64,000 nucleotides of DNA from Pedobacter cryoconitis (GCF_014200595.1 NZ_JACHCG010000001.1:558001-622000), one strand, 5' to 3'; counted from the first letter of the stretch, positions 32,969-42,071 are shown. Program-made: numbers and translations. Notes: generated by a model not told the origin, from the sequence alone.

Positions 32969-34831
32969 TTATCTGACCACTAATACGGGGATTGTGATTT
33001 TATGTCTTACTGCATCTACGGTAGTTCCGAAAATCAGGTCCTTCAGTCCTTTATGTCCGTGTGCACCCATCACCAGCAGCTGTAAATCATTGGCTTTAGC
33101 TATTTCTGCAATGGCACGTGCGGTACCGCCAAAACCAATATGGGGAATACCGTGATAACCCAGATTGGCCAGGTTCTGTCCGTATTTCTTCAGGTTTTCC
33201 GCATCACTCACTGTTTCATGATCGAGTGCGGCTTTCCCATGATACTGGGCGCCGGCAGTTTCAACGATATGGATTAAATGATAATCTGCTTTTTTACCAC
33301 CCTGGATCAGTGCATGGCGGATCGTGTTGAGGTCATTCTTTGAAAAATCGACAGTAATACCTATCCTGGTATAATGGATCTGATCGACTGGATCAATAGC
33401 CATTGCATTTCCGTGTGGAATGTTTTTTTGCTGTATTGTTCTGGAACTGAGCATCGGATAAACGAAAACATAGATTAAAAGCAGACCAATCAGGATAGCA
33501 ACCGGGATAATTAATCCATAGATATACCATCCATGCGTAGTGGTTGCCCAGCCTGAGATTTCTTCTATAACGAGTTTAATATTCAGGGCAACAATAACGG
33601 CAGCACTGATCCAGGCCAGTATTTTGACCCATAGCTTGATGGCAAAGCCTTTCATCTCTTTTTTATCAGAGGTGAAATGAATCAGCGGGATCACGGCAAA
33701 GCCGAGTTGTAAACTCAACACGACCTGGCTTAGAATCAGTAAACCGCTTAAGGCATCGTTTCCGAAATAAAGGATCGTAAAAAAAGCAGGGATAATGGCC
33801 AGCAAACGGGTAATTAAACGGCGCAGCCAGGGCTGTATCCTCAGGTTCAGGTGACCTTCCATTACAATCTGGCCCGCCAGTGTACCGGTAATGGTAGAAC
33901 TTTGGCCAGCTGCAATCAGTGCGATTGCGAAAAGAGTTGGGGCAACCCCGCCAAATATATGTTCAAGCAATTTATAGGCATCCTGTATTTCTGCAACTTC
34001 ATGCATGCCATTTTTATAAAAGGCAGCAGCTGCCAGAATCAGGATTGCAGCATTGACAAAAAAAGCAAGGTTAAGGGCAACGGCAGTATCTATAAAGTTG
34101 AATTTAATGGCTTCCTTAATTCCTTGATCATCACGCTCAAATTTCCTGGTCTGAACCAGCGAAGAGTGCAGGTAAAGATTGTGGGGCATGACAGTGGCTC
34201 CGATAATACCGATGGCAATATAAAGGGCTTGTCCGGATAGTACCGAGGGTTCCAGCCCTTTGACGATTTCTTTGAGAGAGGGCTCTACAATAAACATCTC
34301 TACTAAAAAGGAAATCCCTACGATGAAAACCATGGAAACAATGAAAACTTCCATTTTACGCATTCCCTTGTTCATCAGGAACAAGAGTAACACGGTGTCA
34401 AAAATAGTAATACTGATCCCCCAGATTAGCGGAAGGCCGAAAAGCAGGTTCAAACCAATGGCCATACCAATGATTTCGGCAAGGTCACAGGCTACAATTG
34501 CAGTCTGTGCTAAACCAAATAAGGGGATGTTTACCCATTTAGGGTAGGCATTTCTGGAAGCCTGTGCTAAATCCAGCCCTCTTACAATACCTAATCTTGC
34601 ACTTAAAGATTGTAAGAGCAGGGCGATTAAGTTAGACATCAGCAGTACCCAGATGAGCTGGTACCCGAATTTACTGCCCCCTGCAAGGTCAGTAGCCCAG
34701 TTTCCGGGGTCCATATAACCTACACTAACCAGGTATGCGGGGCCAATAAAAGACAATATCCTTCTCCATCCGGTTCGCTTGCCGGTGTCTACACTTTGAT
34801 GTACTTCACTTAATGATTCTGTTTGCTTCAT
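32969..34831 (-). CDS. mntH: Nramp divalent metal transporter fused to a universal stress domain
   Basis: A 620-residue inner-membrane protein. Residues 1 to about 460 form an Nramp/MntH proton-coupled Mn(II)/Fe(II) transporter with the metal-site motif MDPGNWATDLAGGSKFGYQ (TM1) and the TM6 motif MPHNLYLHS. A universal stress protein (UspA) domain follows at about 480-620: RIGITVDFSKNDLNTIRHAL, and LLVMGAHGHKGLKDLIFGTT, which has the GxxGxxx ATP-binding pattern, then VRHKITIPVLVVR. Stand-alone MntH is about 410-450 residues, so this is a real fusion. It lies 15 bp downstream of a DtxR-type regulator gene, pointing to metal-dependent control. Confidence 0.95.
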   Translation of the reverse strand: MKQTESLSEVHQSVDTGKRTGWRRILSFIGPAYLVSVGYMDPGNWATDLAGGSKFGYQLIWVLLMSNLIALLLQSLSARLGIVRGLDLAQASRNAYPKWVNIPLFGLAQTAIVACDLAEIIGMAIGLNLLFGLPLIWGISITIFDTVLLLFLMNKGMRKMEVFIVSMVFIVGISFLVEMFIVEPSLKEIVKGLEPSVLSGQALYIAIGIIGATVMPHNLYLHSSLVQTRKFERDDQGIKEAIKFNFIDTAVALNLAFFVNAAILILAAAAFYKNGMHEVAEIQDAYKLLEHIFGGVAPTLFAIALIAAGQSSTITGTLAGQIVMEGHLNLRIQPWLRRLITRLLAIIPAFFTILYFGNDALSGLLILSQVVLSLQLGFAVIPLIHFTSDKKEMKGFAIKLWVKILAWISAAVIVALNIKLVIEEISGWATTTHGWYIYGLIIPVAILIGLLLIYVFVYPMLSSRTIQQKNIPHGNAMAIDPVDQIHYTRIGITVDFSKNDLNTIRHALIQGGKKADYHLIHIVETAGAQYHGKAALDHETVSDAENLKKYGQNLANLGYHGIPHIGFGGTARAIAEIAKANDLQLLVMGAHGHKGLKDLIFGTTVDAVRHKITIPVLVVR

Positions 34832-34846
34832 CAGCTAAAAATTCTT

Positions 34847-35518
34847 TTAATTATGAACAGCTTCTTCTAATTTAACAAGGATGTGCTGCGCTACTTTGCG
34901 GCTGACATTTATATTTTGATTATTGACTACAAGTTCTACTGAACCATCATAGGCAGTTATTCCAAGGACGGCTATTGCTGCGCCTATGGTTAAACCCAGC
35001 TTCTCCAGATGAATTAAAAACGGAGAAGAGTGTTCACTGACCCCGATAATGATGCCGCTTTTTCCTTTGGCAATTTCATGGAGGTGTGTATGTGCAGAGG
35101 GTTCAAAGTTTCCATGCTGATCGGGGATCGGATCACCGTGGGGATCTCTCTTTGGAAAACCAAGAAAATCATCTAAGCGCTCTACCAGTATGGAAGAATT
35201 AATGTGTTCAAGTTCTTCTGCAATATCATGGACTTCATCCCACCGGAATTTAAGTTTGTCTACTAAAAAGACTTCCCATAGCCGGTGTTTGCGGATGACT
35301 TTGATTGCGGCAGCTTTTCCTTTTTCAGTTAATGTGACTCCCTGGTACTTAATATAATCAATTAATTGCTTATCTGCCAGCTTTTTAAGCATATCGGTAA
35401 CAGAAGCAGCCTTGGTGTTCAATCCATTGGCAATTGCATTGGTTTGGACAGTCCCGGGCTCTGTCTGGGAGATATGATAAATGACTTTGAGGTAATTCTC
35501 TTCGGTAAATGAATGCAT
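34847..35518 (-). CDS. DtxR/MntR family metal-dependent regulator
   Basis: A 223-residue regulator of the DtxR family. N-terminal winged helix (1 to about 70; NGLNTKAASVTDMLKKLADK as recognition region), the metal-binding dimerisation domain with HRLWEVFLVDKLKFRWDEVH and AEELEHINS (ligand-like Glu and His), and a C-terminal FeoA/SH3-like domain (about 150-220). HGDPIPD also matches the family. It is the first gene of an operon with the Nramp transporter, which suggests Mn(II) or Fe(II) sensing; which metal cannot be decided here. Two operator-like inverted repeats lie directly upstream. Confidence 0.9.
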   Translation of the reverse strand: MHSFTEENYLKVIYHISQTEPGTVQTNAIANGLNTKAASVTDMLKKLADKQLIDYIKYQGVTLTEKGKAAAIKVIRKHRLWEVFLVDKLKFRWDEVHDIAEELEHINSSILVERLDDFLGFPKRDPHGDPIPDQHGNFEPSAHTHLHEIAKGKSGIIIGVSEHSSPFLIHLEKLGLTIGAAIAVLGITAYDGSVELVVNNQNINVSRKVAQHILVKLEEAVHN

Positions 35519-35520
35519 TA

Positions 35521-35555
35521 TATTAGCCTAATAATAGTTTTAGGTAAATCTAAAA
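35521..35555 (-). promoter_or_regulatory. Two candidate DtxR-type operators
   Basis: TATTAG-C-CTAATA (35521-35533) is a perfect inverted repeat with a one-base centre, touching the regulator's start codon. TTTTAG-GTAAAT-CTAAAA (35538-35555) is a second one, of the TTTAGGT/CTAAA type known for DtxR and MntR operators. They cover the minus-strand leader of the regulator-Nramp operon. Assignment is inferred from motif and position. Confidence 0.6.
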
Positions 35556-35605
35556 ATTATTGAATAAAATAAAGCATAATTTTTATGTTTATTTTTAGAA
35601 TTAAA

Positions 35606-35638
35606 TTTGGTAAATAAGGTGTTCTTATTCTACCTTTG
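35606..35638 (+). promoter_or_regulatory. Bacteroidota promoter of the Lrp-type gene
   Basis: TTTG (35606-35609), a 21-bp spacer and TACCTTTG (35631-35638) match the -33/-7 consensus well. The ATG follows 17 bp downstream, giving a short leader. Confidence 0.75.
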
Positions 35639-35655
35639 GGTTCAAGATCGGAATA

Positions 35656-36126
35656 ATGGCAGCAGAACTAGATAAGATAGATTTTAAAATACTTAAACTT
35701 TTACAAGAAAACGGAAGAATAACCAATTTGCTTTTATCGCAGGAAATTGGGTTGTCACCAGCACCTACTTTAGAAAGAGTAAGAAAACTGGAGATGTCCG
35801 GTTTCATTAAGAGTTACCATGCATTGGTGGATGAAGAGAAACTGGGTTTAGGTATTAAAACCTTTATCCAGGTACAACTGGATTTCCATAAGAACAACAC
35901 GATCCAGATATTTTTGGATGAGGTGAATCAGATTAAAGAAATTACGGAGTGTCACCATGTGACCGGACAGGCAGATTTCCTGTTGAAAGTATATGTAAGT
36001 GATATTAAAGCTTACGAGCGTTTAATTATGGACAAGATCAGTAAAATCAGCGTAGTGAAGACTTTTCAGACGATGATGATCATGTCAACAACTAAGAAAG
36101 AACCTATTGTGCCTTTAGAATACTAA
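35656..36126 (+). CDS. Lrp/AsnC family transcriptional regulator
   Basis: A 156-residue feast/famine regulator. N-terminal HTH domain (DKIDFKILKLLQENGRITN, then LSQEIGLSPAPTLERVRKLE) and a C-terminal RAM ligand-binding domain (about 65-145; ECHHVTGQADFLLKVYVSD is the usual core). It is divergent from the DtxR-type regulator and convergent with ung, with a bidirectional terminator in between. Its amino-acid ligand and targets are not evident. Confidence 0.94.
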   Translation: MAAELDKIDFKILKLLQENGRITNLLLSQEIGLSPAPTLERVRKLEMSGFIKSYHALVDEEKLGLGIKTFIQVQLDFHKNNTIQIFLDEVNQIKEITECHHVTGQADFLLKVYVSDIKAYERLIMDKISKISVVKTFQTMMIMSTTKKEPIVPLEY

Positions 36127-36153
36127 AAGCAATTAGCTTTACGCAATAAGTAA

Positions 36154-36194
36154 TATGCAATCAGTGCCTGTATGAATCTGGCACTGATTGCATA
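36154..36194. terminator. 15-bp perfect bidirectional terminator
   Basis: TATGCAATCAGTGCC (36154-36168) pairs perfectly with 36180-36194 around an 11-nt loop, between the convergent Lrp and ung genes. Confidence 0.85.
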
Positions 36195-36197
36195 AAA

Positions 36198-36875
36198 TTA
36201 GCTGATTTGCCAGTTAATTGGCTTCTTACCTTCAGCAATCAGAATTTCATTTGTTTTCGAGAAATGTTTACTGCCGAAAAAACCGGTATAAGCAGAAAAT
36301 GGCGAAGGGTGTGCTGATTTTAACACGGTATGCTTCTTTTCATCGATCAATGCAGCTTTTTGTTGCGCAAATTTTCCCCACAATAAAAACACCAGTCCTG
36401 TTTTTTTATCCGAGAGCTGGCTGATGGCCTGATCTGTAAATGCTTCCCAGCCTTTGCCCTGGTGAGAACCAGGTTCATGCGCCCTTACAGTCAGAGATGC
36501 ATTCAGCAAGAGTACGCCTTCATCTGCCCATTGGGTCAGGTTACCATGATTTGGCGTTTTAAACCCTTCAATATCTGTTTCCAGTTCTTTATAAATGTTT
36601 TTTAAAGATGGGGGAGTAGCTACTCCTTTTTGTACGGAAAAAGATAGACCGTGTGCTTGTCCTTCTCCGTGATAGGGGTCCTGACCTAAGATCACCACTT
36701 CGACTTGATCGAATGGGGTATGGTTAAAGGCAGCGAAAATATCTGCGCCTTTAGGATACACTGTTTTTCCTGTTTCTTTTTCCTGCAAAAGAAAAGCTTT
36801 CAGGTTTTTCATGTATTCTTTTTCAAATTCAGGTTCCAGTACTTTTAACCAGCCTGGTTCTAATGCTGCTGACAT
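36198..36875 (-). CDS. ung: Uracil-DNA glycosylase
   Basis: A 225-residue family 1 uracil-DNA glycosylase that starts base excision repair of uracil in DNA. Catalytic water-activating loop GQDPYHGEGQAHGLSFSV at about 63-80, LLLNASLTVR, and the Leu-intercalation loop HPSPFSAYTGFFG at about 187-199. The ATG at 36875 is chosen; an in-frame TTG at 36902 would overlap the upstream thioredoxin-like gene. The two genes are 7 bp apart and probably co-transcribed. Confidence 0.96.
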   Translation of the reverse strand: MSAALEPGWLKVLEPEFEKEYMKNLKAFLLQEKETGKTVYPKGADIFAAFNHTPFDQVEVVILGQDPYHGEGQAHGLSFSVQKGVATPPSLKNIYKELETDIEGFKTPNHGNLTQWADEGVLLLNASLTVRAHEPGSHQGKGWEAFTDQAISQLSDKKTGLVFLLWGKFAQQKAALIDEKKHTVLKSAHPSPFSAYTGFFGSKHFSKTNEILIAEGKKPINWQIS

Positions 36876-36882
36876 TTTTATT

Positions 36883-37290
36883 TTATTTAGTGAGTATTTC
36901 AATCATATCGCTTTCCAGCGTAACCAAAGGTGATTCTGTGATCCTGCCGATCTCTTTATTGCTGGCAGTGAGGATGAATGTGGGCACCTTGTTTATATTC
37001 AGGTGATCGGTTAGTCCATGCGCTGCCTTTTTCGATTCATCAACAAAGATCAGCGTGATTTGTTCTGCCGGAAAATCAGCCTGATCCAGAACTTTATACA
37101 ACCGGGGTACTTGTTGTCTGCAATCACTGCACCAGGTACCCATCACGATAATTACCCTGATATCCTGAAGCAATAAACGGAGTTGCTGTATAGCCTGCGG
37201 ACCGGGCTGGTAAGCCGGGTATTCTATTGCATATTGCGCATTCATTTCCGGAGATTCCAATAGTTTCTCCCGGGTAGCTGTATGGAGCAT
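36883..37290 (-). CDS. Thioredoxin-family protein
   Basis: A 135-residue cytoplasmic thioredoxin-fold protein. The redox motif MGTWCSDCRQQVPRL (CxxC at about 54-57) and the cis-proline KVPTFIL at about 106-112 are in place. No signal peptide. This CSDC type is common in Bacteroidota as a small thiol reductase. It is the first gene of a probable two-gene unit with ung. Redox partner unknown. Confidence 0.85.
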   Translation of the reverse strand: MLHTATREKLLESPEMNAQYAIEYPAYQPGPQAIQQLRLLLQDIRVIIVMGTWCSDCRQQVPRLYKVLDQADFPAEQITLIFVDESKKAAHGLTDHLNINKVPTFILTASNKEIGRITESPLVTLESDMIEILTK

Positions 37291-37427
37291 ATTTTATTTC
37301 GCCTTTATTTATCTTTTAACAAAGATAAGCATCAGAATGAGATAAATATTTTTAGAATCTGTTTTAAATTTAAATCTGATTTTTGGTATATAAACACGAT
37401 ATTTGCACGAAATAATTAAAAATAGAT

Positions 37428-37967
37428 ATGCCAAACATAGTAAGACTTATCGCAGCTTTTGTGATACTGGGGGGTGCGGTAGCACTTATGATTTTCGGTT
37501 TTTGGGGTTGGGGAGTTTTAGCTGTATTGATTAGTTTACTAGTCGTAGCTACTTTTTTCTACAACGAGAACATGCTGCTTGCACAATGGTTTTTACGTAA
37601 AGATGATATGCCTAAAGCGGAACGCTTTTTAAATAGAATAACAAATTATGAAACACAGTTGATCAGACCTCAACACGGTTATTATCAATTGCTGATTGGT
37701 TTGATTGAATCAAGAAAAGCACCAATGCAATCTGAAAAATATTTCAAGAAAGCTTTGGCATTAGGAATGCAGATGGATCATAACATTGCCCTTGCTAAAT
37801 TAAGTTTAGCTGGTATTGCCATGGGTAAACGTAATAAAAGAGAGGCGCAGCTTTATCTGACAGAAGCTAAGAAAGCGGATAAAAACAAATTACTCGCAGA
37901 TCAGATCAAACAAATGAAAGATCAGCTGGCGATGCTGGATAAGCAACAACAAGTAAGATATAGATAG
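37428..37967 (+). CDS. Membrane protein with cytoplasmic TPR-like region
   Basis: A 179-residue protein: two closely spaced transmembrane helices at the N-terminus (about 5-45), then about 130 residues of helical repeat character (AERFLNRITNYETQLIRPQHGYYQLLIGLIES, given here as the first 20: AERFLNRITNYETQLIRPQH; and AEKYFKKALALG-like turns at 100-115), consistent with two to three TPR units. The C-terminus is Gln/Lys-rich. A GATATTTG box at 37398-37405 is a near-consensus -7 element with TCTG 19 bp upstream. Role unknown; possibly scaffold or quality-control protein at the membrane. Confidence 0.75.
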   Translation: MPNIVRLIAAFVILGGAVALMIFGFWGWGVLAVLISLLVVATFFYNENMLLAQWFLRKDDMPKAERFLNRITNYETQLIRPQHGYYQLLIGLIESRKAPMQSEKYFKKALALGMQMDHNIALAKLSLAGIAMGKRNKREAQLYLTEAKKADKNKLLADQIKQMKDQLAMLDKQQQVRYR

Positions 37968-37993
37968 TTAATCAGGAATTAACATAGCAAAAT

Positions 37994-38025
37994 AAAAAAA
38001 GCCACATCATCATGTGGCTTTTTTT
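37994..38025. terminator. Bidirectional terminator with A/T tails
   Basis: GCCACAT (38001-38007) pairs with ATGTGGC (38012-38018), flanked by seven A and seven T that extend the stem and supply U-tracts on both strands. The right end overlaps the stop codon of the convergent small gene. Confidence 0.95.
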
Positions 38026-38236
38026 ATTTATCATTCAGGTTGTCGAAAGTATCAATAGTTTCCCTTGCGCCACGGCTGATGATATCATCTTCCATACATT
38101 CTTTTTTTCTGCTAAAAAACAATTGTTCAGATTGAATTCTTTTGATAAGCTGACGGATCAGGGACAGATCAAAGGCATCTTTACTTAATTTTATGCAGTA
38201 TTCGTTTTCAGTTATCTCCAGACTTGAATTATTCAT
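38024..38236 (-). CDS. Small hypothetical protein (70 residues)
   Basis: A hydrophilic 70-residue protein with an N-terminal beta-like segment (SLEITENEYCIKLSKDAF), a basic helix (LIRQLIKRIQSEQLF) and an acidic tail ending DTFDNLNDK. The shape recalls small antitoxin-like or helix-rich regulators, but no partner toxin is adjacent and I do not recognise the family. Support for being a real gene: an ATG start and terminators exactly bordering both ends (37994-38025 and 38269-38302). Confidence 0.6.
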   Translation of the reverse strand: MNNSSLEITENEYCIKLSKDAFDLSLIRQLIKRIQSEQLFFSRKKECMEDDIISRGARETIDTFDNLNDK

Positions 38237-38268
38237 AACATTCAATTTTATTGTTTGCTAAAAATAGA

Positions 38269-38302
38269 AAAGGCCTGCTATATATCAATATAGCAGGCCT
38301 TT
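38269..38302 (-). terminator. Hairpin terminator after lysS
   Basis: AAAGGCCTGCTATAT (38269-38283) pairs perfectly with 38288-38302 around a 4-nt loop. On the minus strand it follows the lysS stop and is trailed by a T-rich stretch. Confidence 0.9.
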
Positions 38303-38322
38303 AAGTTTTTGTTATGATTATG

Positions 38323-40044
38323 TTAAGAGAACCAGGCGGTTACCTCTTCTTTGGTAGGCATCGGCAATTCAATTTTTAACTTTTTACGCATACCGCCTAA
38401 ATCATTAAATACTTTGTTTGCATTTGCTCCCGCTAAATCTTCTATCGTATTGAAACCCATTTTACGGATCACCTGAACCCAGTCTGCCGGGATACCTGCG
38501 TTTACAAAGTCCTCATCAGTGGTGATTTTTGCTTTTTTCTCCGGTCTCATCTGCGGGAAGAAAAGAACTTCCTGAATCGTAGACTGGTTAGTCATCAGCA
38601 TCACCAAACGGTCAATACCAATACCTAAACCTGAAGTTGGGGGCATACCGTATTCTAAGGCACGGATAAAGTCATCATCCATCGCCATCGCTTCATCATC
38701 ACCTCTTGCTGCCAGTTTTAACTGCTCTTCAAAACGTTCTTTCTGATCGATAGGATCATTCAGCTCTGTATAGGCATTTCCAATCTCTTTACCCATTACA
38801 AATAGCTCGAAACGCTCTACCAAACCTGCTGAACTGCGGTGCTTTTTAGCCAGCGGAGTCATTTCAATCGGGTAATCAGTAATGTAGGTAGGCTGGATTA
38901 AATTAGCTTCTACTTTTTCACTGAATAATTCATCAACCAGTTTTCCACGGCCCATAGAAGGATCAACCTCTATATTCAAGCTTTTACAAGTCTCTTTAAG
39001 CTGCTCTTCGGTCATTGCTGAAACATCAATCCCTGTATATTTCTGAATAGATTCATACATAGTCAGTTTCTCGTAAGGCCCTGCAAAGTTAATTTCATGT
39101 TCGCCAACTTTAACGATAGGTGAGCCATGCGTCGCTCTTGCTACCTTCTCCAGACAGGCTTCTACCATGCCCATCATCCAGATATAATCTTTGTAAGCTA
39201 CATAGATTTCCATCGAAGTGAACTCCGGGTTATGCGTACGGTCCATTCCTTCATTTCTGAACATTTTTCCGAATTCATATACACCATCAAAACCAGCAAC
39301 GATCAGTCTTTTTAAATACAGCTCATTCGCAATTCTCAGATATAAAGGCATATCTAAGGTATTGTGGTGTGTATTAAACGGACGTGCTGCTGCTCCGCCA
39401 TGGATGGCTTGAAGGATAGGTGTTTCCACTTCCATCCAGCCCTGCTCATCGAAGTAAGCTCTCATGGTATTGATTACCTTGGAACGGGTGATAAAGATCT
39501 GTTTAAAGTCCGGATTTACGGTCAGATCTACATAACGTTGTCTGTATCTTAATTCAGGATCAGTAAAACCATCAAAAATGTTTCCGTCTTCGTCACGTTT
39601 AACGATTGGAAGCGGTTTTAATGATTTAGCCAGTAATTTGAATTCGGTTACGTGTACAGAAATTTCACCAGTTTGTGTGGTAAACACATAACCTTTGATC
39701 CCGATGAAATCACCAAGATCCAGTAACTTCTTGAAAACTGTATTGTAAAGTGTTTTATCCTCTTCAGGACAAAGTTCGTCTCTCTTTAAATAAACCTGGA
39801 TACGGCCGGTAGCATCTTGTATTTCTACAAAAGCTGCACTTCCCATAATACGACGGGTCATGATCCTGCCTGCAAAACTTACCTTTTGATAAGCATCCTT
39901 ATTGTTTTCGTAATTAGCCAGTATATCGGCTGCGTTTGTATTGATTTCATATCCTTCAGGCGGATATGGATCAATGCCCAGTTCACGTAACTGAGTAAGC
40001 GCATTTCTGCGCAGTATTTCTAATTCTGATAATCCTGTACTCAT
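38323..40044 (-). CDS. lysS: Lysyl-tRNA synthetase (class II)
   Basis: A 573-residue class II enzyme. N-terminal OB-fold anticodon-binding domain (about 55-165; VSFAGRIMTRRIMGSAAFVE), motif 1 around the helix before FMRAYFDEQGWMEVETPIL-type segment, motif 2 KMFRNEGMDRTHNPEFTSME, motif 3 GLGIGIDRLVMLM. A C-terminal extension of about 70 residues after motif 3 (KKAKITTDEDF to the end, including GFNTIEDLAGANANKVFNDL) resembles a helix-hairpin-like domain seen in Bacteroidota lysyl-tRNA synthetases; length is thus longer than the 500-residue E. coli enzyme. Confidence 0.96.
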   Translation of the reverse strand: MSTGLSELEILRRNALTQLRELGIDPYPPEGYEINTNAADILANYENNKDAYQKVSFAGRIMTRRIMGSAAFVEIQDATGRIQVYLKRDELCPEEDKTLYNTVFKKLLDLGDFIGIKGYVFTTQTGEISVHVTEFKLLAKSLKPLPIVKRDEDGNIFDGFTDPELRYRQRYVDLTVNPDFKQIFITRSKVINTMRAYFDEQGWMEVETPILQAIHGGAAARPFNTHHNTLDMPLYLRIANELYLKRLIVAGFDGVYEFGKMFRNEGMDRTHNPEFTSMEIYVAYKDYIWMMGMVEACLEKVARATHGSPIVKVGEHEINFAGPYEKLTMYESIQKYTGIDVSAMTEEQLKETCKSLNIEVDPSMGRGKLVDELFSEKVEANLIQPTYITDYPIEMTPLAKKHRSSAGLVERFELFVMGKEIGNAYTELNDPIDQKERFEEQLKLAARGDDEAMAMDDDFIRALEYGMPPTSGLGIGIDRLVMLMTNQSTIQEVLFFPQMRPEKKAKITTDEDFVNAGIPADWVQVIRKMGFNTIEDLAGANANKVFNDLGGMRKKLKIELPMPTKEEVTAWFS

Positions 40045-40157
40045 ATATGTTTTATATTCGGCTTTCGCCGGATAAGCTCTAATTGATTACTGATTTGAAC
40101 GTTGTGTTCAAGCAGCTGCAAAAATACTAAATTAGAGGCTGTTTTTTTTTAGAATTT

Positions 40158-42071
40158 TTAATCGGCATCAACAGTTTCTGTATACAGCTCATTGATTGCT
40201 TCAGCATAGATTTTTTCGACCACTTTACGCTTTATTTTCATAGTGGGCGTGATCTCACCTTCTTCAATGCTGAATGGGTTTCTTTTAACTCTGAAGTTCT
40301 TGATCCGTTCAAACTTGGATAACTCATTTGATAATTTCCTGATATCCTGTCCGATCCAGTCTATAATTTCTGGTTCGTTAATAAAGGTTTCTGGTTGTAA
40401 GAAGTAAGCGTCAGGTAAGTTGAACTTTTCCTGCAAGCTTTCTCTGTTCGGGATAATAATCGCAGTCAGGTATTCTCTTTTGTCGCCAATTAAAAATAAG
40501 GAATCTATTTTAAGGCTCTTCAGATAGATGTTTTCTACCGGGGTAGGATAAACGTTCTTTCCATAAGCATTGACAATCATATTCTTTAAACGGTCAGTAA
40601 TCTGAAGATTACCTTTATAGAAACGGCCAATGTCACCTGTGTGGAACCAGTTGTTTTTATCAATTGCTTCAGCAGTTTCTGCCGGCTTATTAAAATAGCC
40701 TTGCATTACACAATGGCCACGCACGATAATTTCTCCTTCAGCACATTCAAAGTCTGGTGCAAAGGATTCATGCGTTTGTATGCTGATCATTTCTTTAGTC
40801 TCAATGTTCTGGATAGCGACCTCTATGCCCGGGATAATCCGGCCTACAGTGCCATAAACCTGTCTGTCATATTCTGTAACCGACATTACCGGGGAGGTTT
40901 CAGTCAAACCAAAGCCTTCGAGTATTTTAATACCCAGGTTACCGAAAAATTCGCCTACATTTTTAGGAAGTGCTGCACCTCCGGAAATCATGAACTTCAA
41001 TCTTCCGCCGGTTTTCTCTTTAATTTTGCTGAATACCAGTTTTTCCGCAATTCTCTTTTCTACAGCAAGCACTAAACCCGGTGTTTTGCCGGCTTCAATT
41101 TTGTAACGGTAATTTTGTCCTGTTTCCAGTGCCCACAAGAAGATTTTAGCTTTCAGGCCGCCTTCAGCGGTACCACTTTTGATGGCTTTATCATGGATAC
41201 GCTCTAATAAACGAGGTACACAACTCATCACTGTTGGTTTAATCTCGGCCATGTTTTTTGCCAGTAATTCCAGGCTTTGTGCATAGGCAATTTTGCAGCC
41301 TTGTGCGCAGCATACATGATAAGTTGCTGTCCGCTCAAAAACATGGGATAAAGGAAGGAACGATAAGAATACGTCTGTTTCGTCAATGATCGGGATCTGC
41401 TGCAAACAAACTTTTACATTTTCCACGAAATTGCTGTGAGAGAGCATTACGCCTTTTGGTGTACCGGTTGTACCTGAAGTATAAATTAAGGAAGAAGTGT
41501 CTGATGGACGCACAAGGGCCCTTGCTTCTTTAATTTTAACCTGGTAGGTAGAAACGAGTTCTTTACCTTGTCTGATCAGTTCTTCAAAACTGATGATAGT
41601 TTTATTCAGTCCCTGGGGAACAGTTGTTTTGGTATATTCTGCAAAAGCAGGAATGATATATTGAAGTTGTCTGCAATTGTCAGCGATCTTCAATATCTTT
41701 TTATAAAGAAATGGATTACCGATCAGGATGGATTTTATTCCGGAGTCGTTAATGATATATTCGACTTCCTGTTCGGAGAGGGTGGGATAAATAGATACAT
41801 TGATGGCACCAATTTGCTGAATTCCCTGATCATAGTATACATAATCAGGACCGTTCTCAATCATCAGTCCCATTCTGTCGCCTTTAGTTACCTCTTTTGA
41901 TAGAAAAAATGCAGCTACCGCATCGGCTGTGTCCAAAGTCTGCTTAAAGGAGATGTTCTCCCATTCATTATTCTTTTTATGGATTAAGAATGTTTCTTCA
42001 GGCTTGTGAATGTTTTCTACTACGTTTCTTAATAAGCTGGGAACCGTAGAAAACTCGTTAAATGATACCAT
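40158..42071 (-). CDS. Long-chain fatty acid-CoA ligase (AMP-binding)
   Basis: A 637-residue ANL-superfamily ligase activating fatty acids as acyl-AMP and then acyl-CoA. Core motifs in order: SLIYTSGTTGTPKGVMLSH (P-loop, about 192-210), FLPLSHVFERT, ILEGFGLTETSP, WFHTGDIG, and RLKNMIVNAYGKNVYPTPVE; the catalytic Lys lies in the C-terminal ITPTMKIKRK. The length and the YGKNVYPTPVE pattern match the FAA1/long-chain type. No signal peptide or membrane segment. It is monocistronic, upstream of lysS on the same strand, with separate signals. Confidence 0.93.
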   Translation of the reverse strand: MVSFNEFSTVPSLLRNVVENIHKPEETFLIHKKNNEWENISFKQTLDTADAVAAFFLSKEVTKGDRMGLMIENGPDYVYYDQGIQQIGAINVSIYPTLSEQEVEYIINDSGIKSILIGNPFLYKKILKIADNCRQLQYIIPAFAEYTKTTVPQGLNKTIISFEELIRQGKELVSTYQVKIKEARALVRPSDTSSLIYTSGTTGTPKGVMLSHSNFVENVKVCLQQIPIIDETDVFLSFLPLSHVFERTATYHVCCAQGCKIAYAQSLELLAKNMAEIKPTVMSCVPRLLERIHDKAIKSGTAEGGLKAKIFLWALETGQNYRYKIEAGKTPGLVLAVEKRIAEKLVFSKIKEKTGGRLKFMISGGAALPKNVGEFFGNLGIKILEGFGLTETSPVMSVTEYDRQVYGTVGRIIPGIEVAIQNIETKEMISIQTHESFAPDFECAEGEIIVRGHCVMQGYFNKPAETAEAIDKNNWFHTGDIGRFYKGNLQITDRLKNMIVNAYGKNVYPTPVENIYLKSLKIDSLFLIGDKREYLTAIIIPNRESLQEKFNLPDAYFLQPETFINEPEIIDWIGQDIRKLSNELSKFERIKNFRVKRNPFSIEEGEITPTMKIKRKVVEKIYAEAINELYTETVDAD

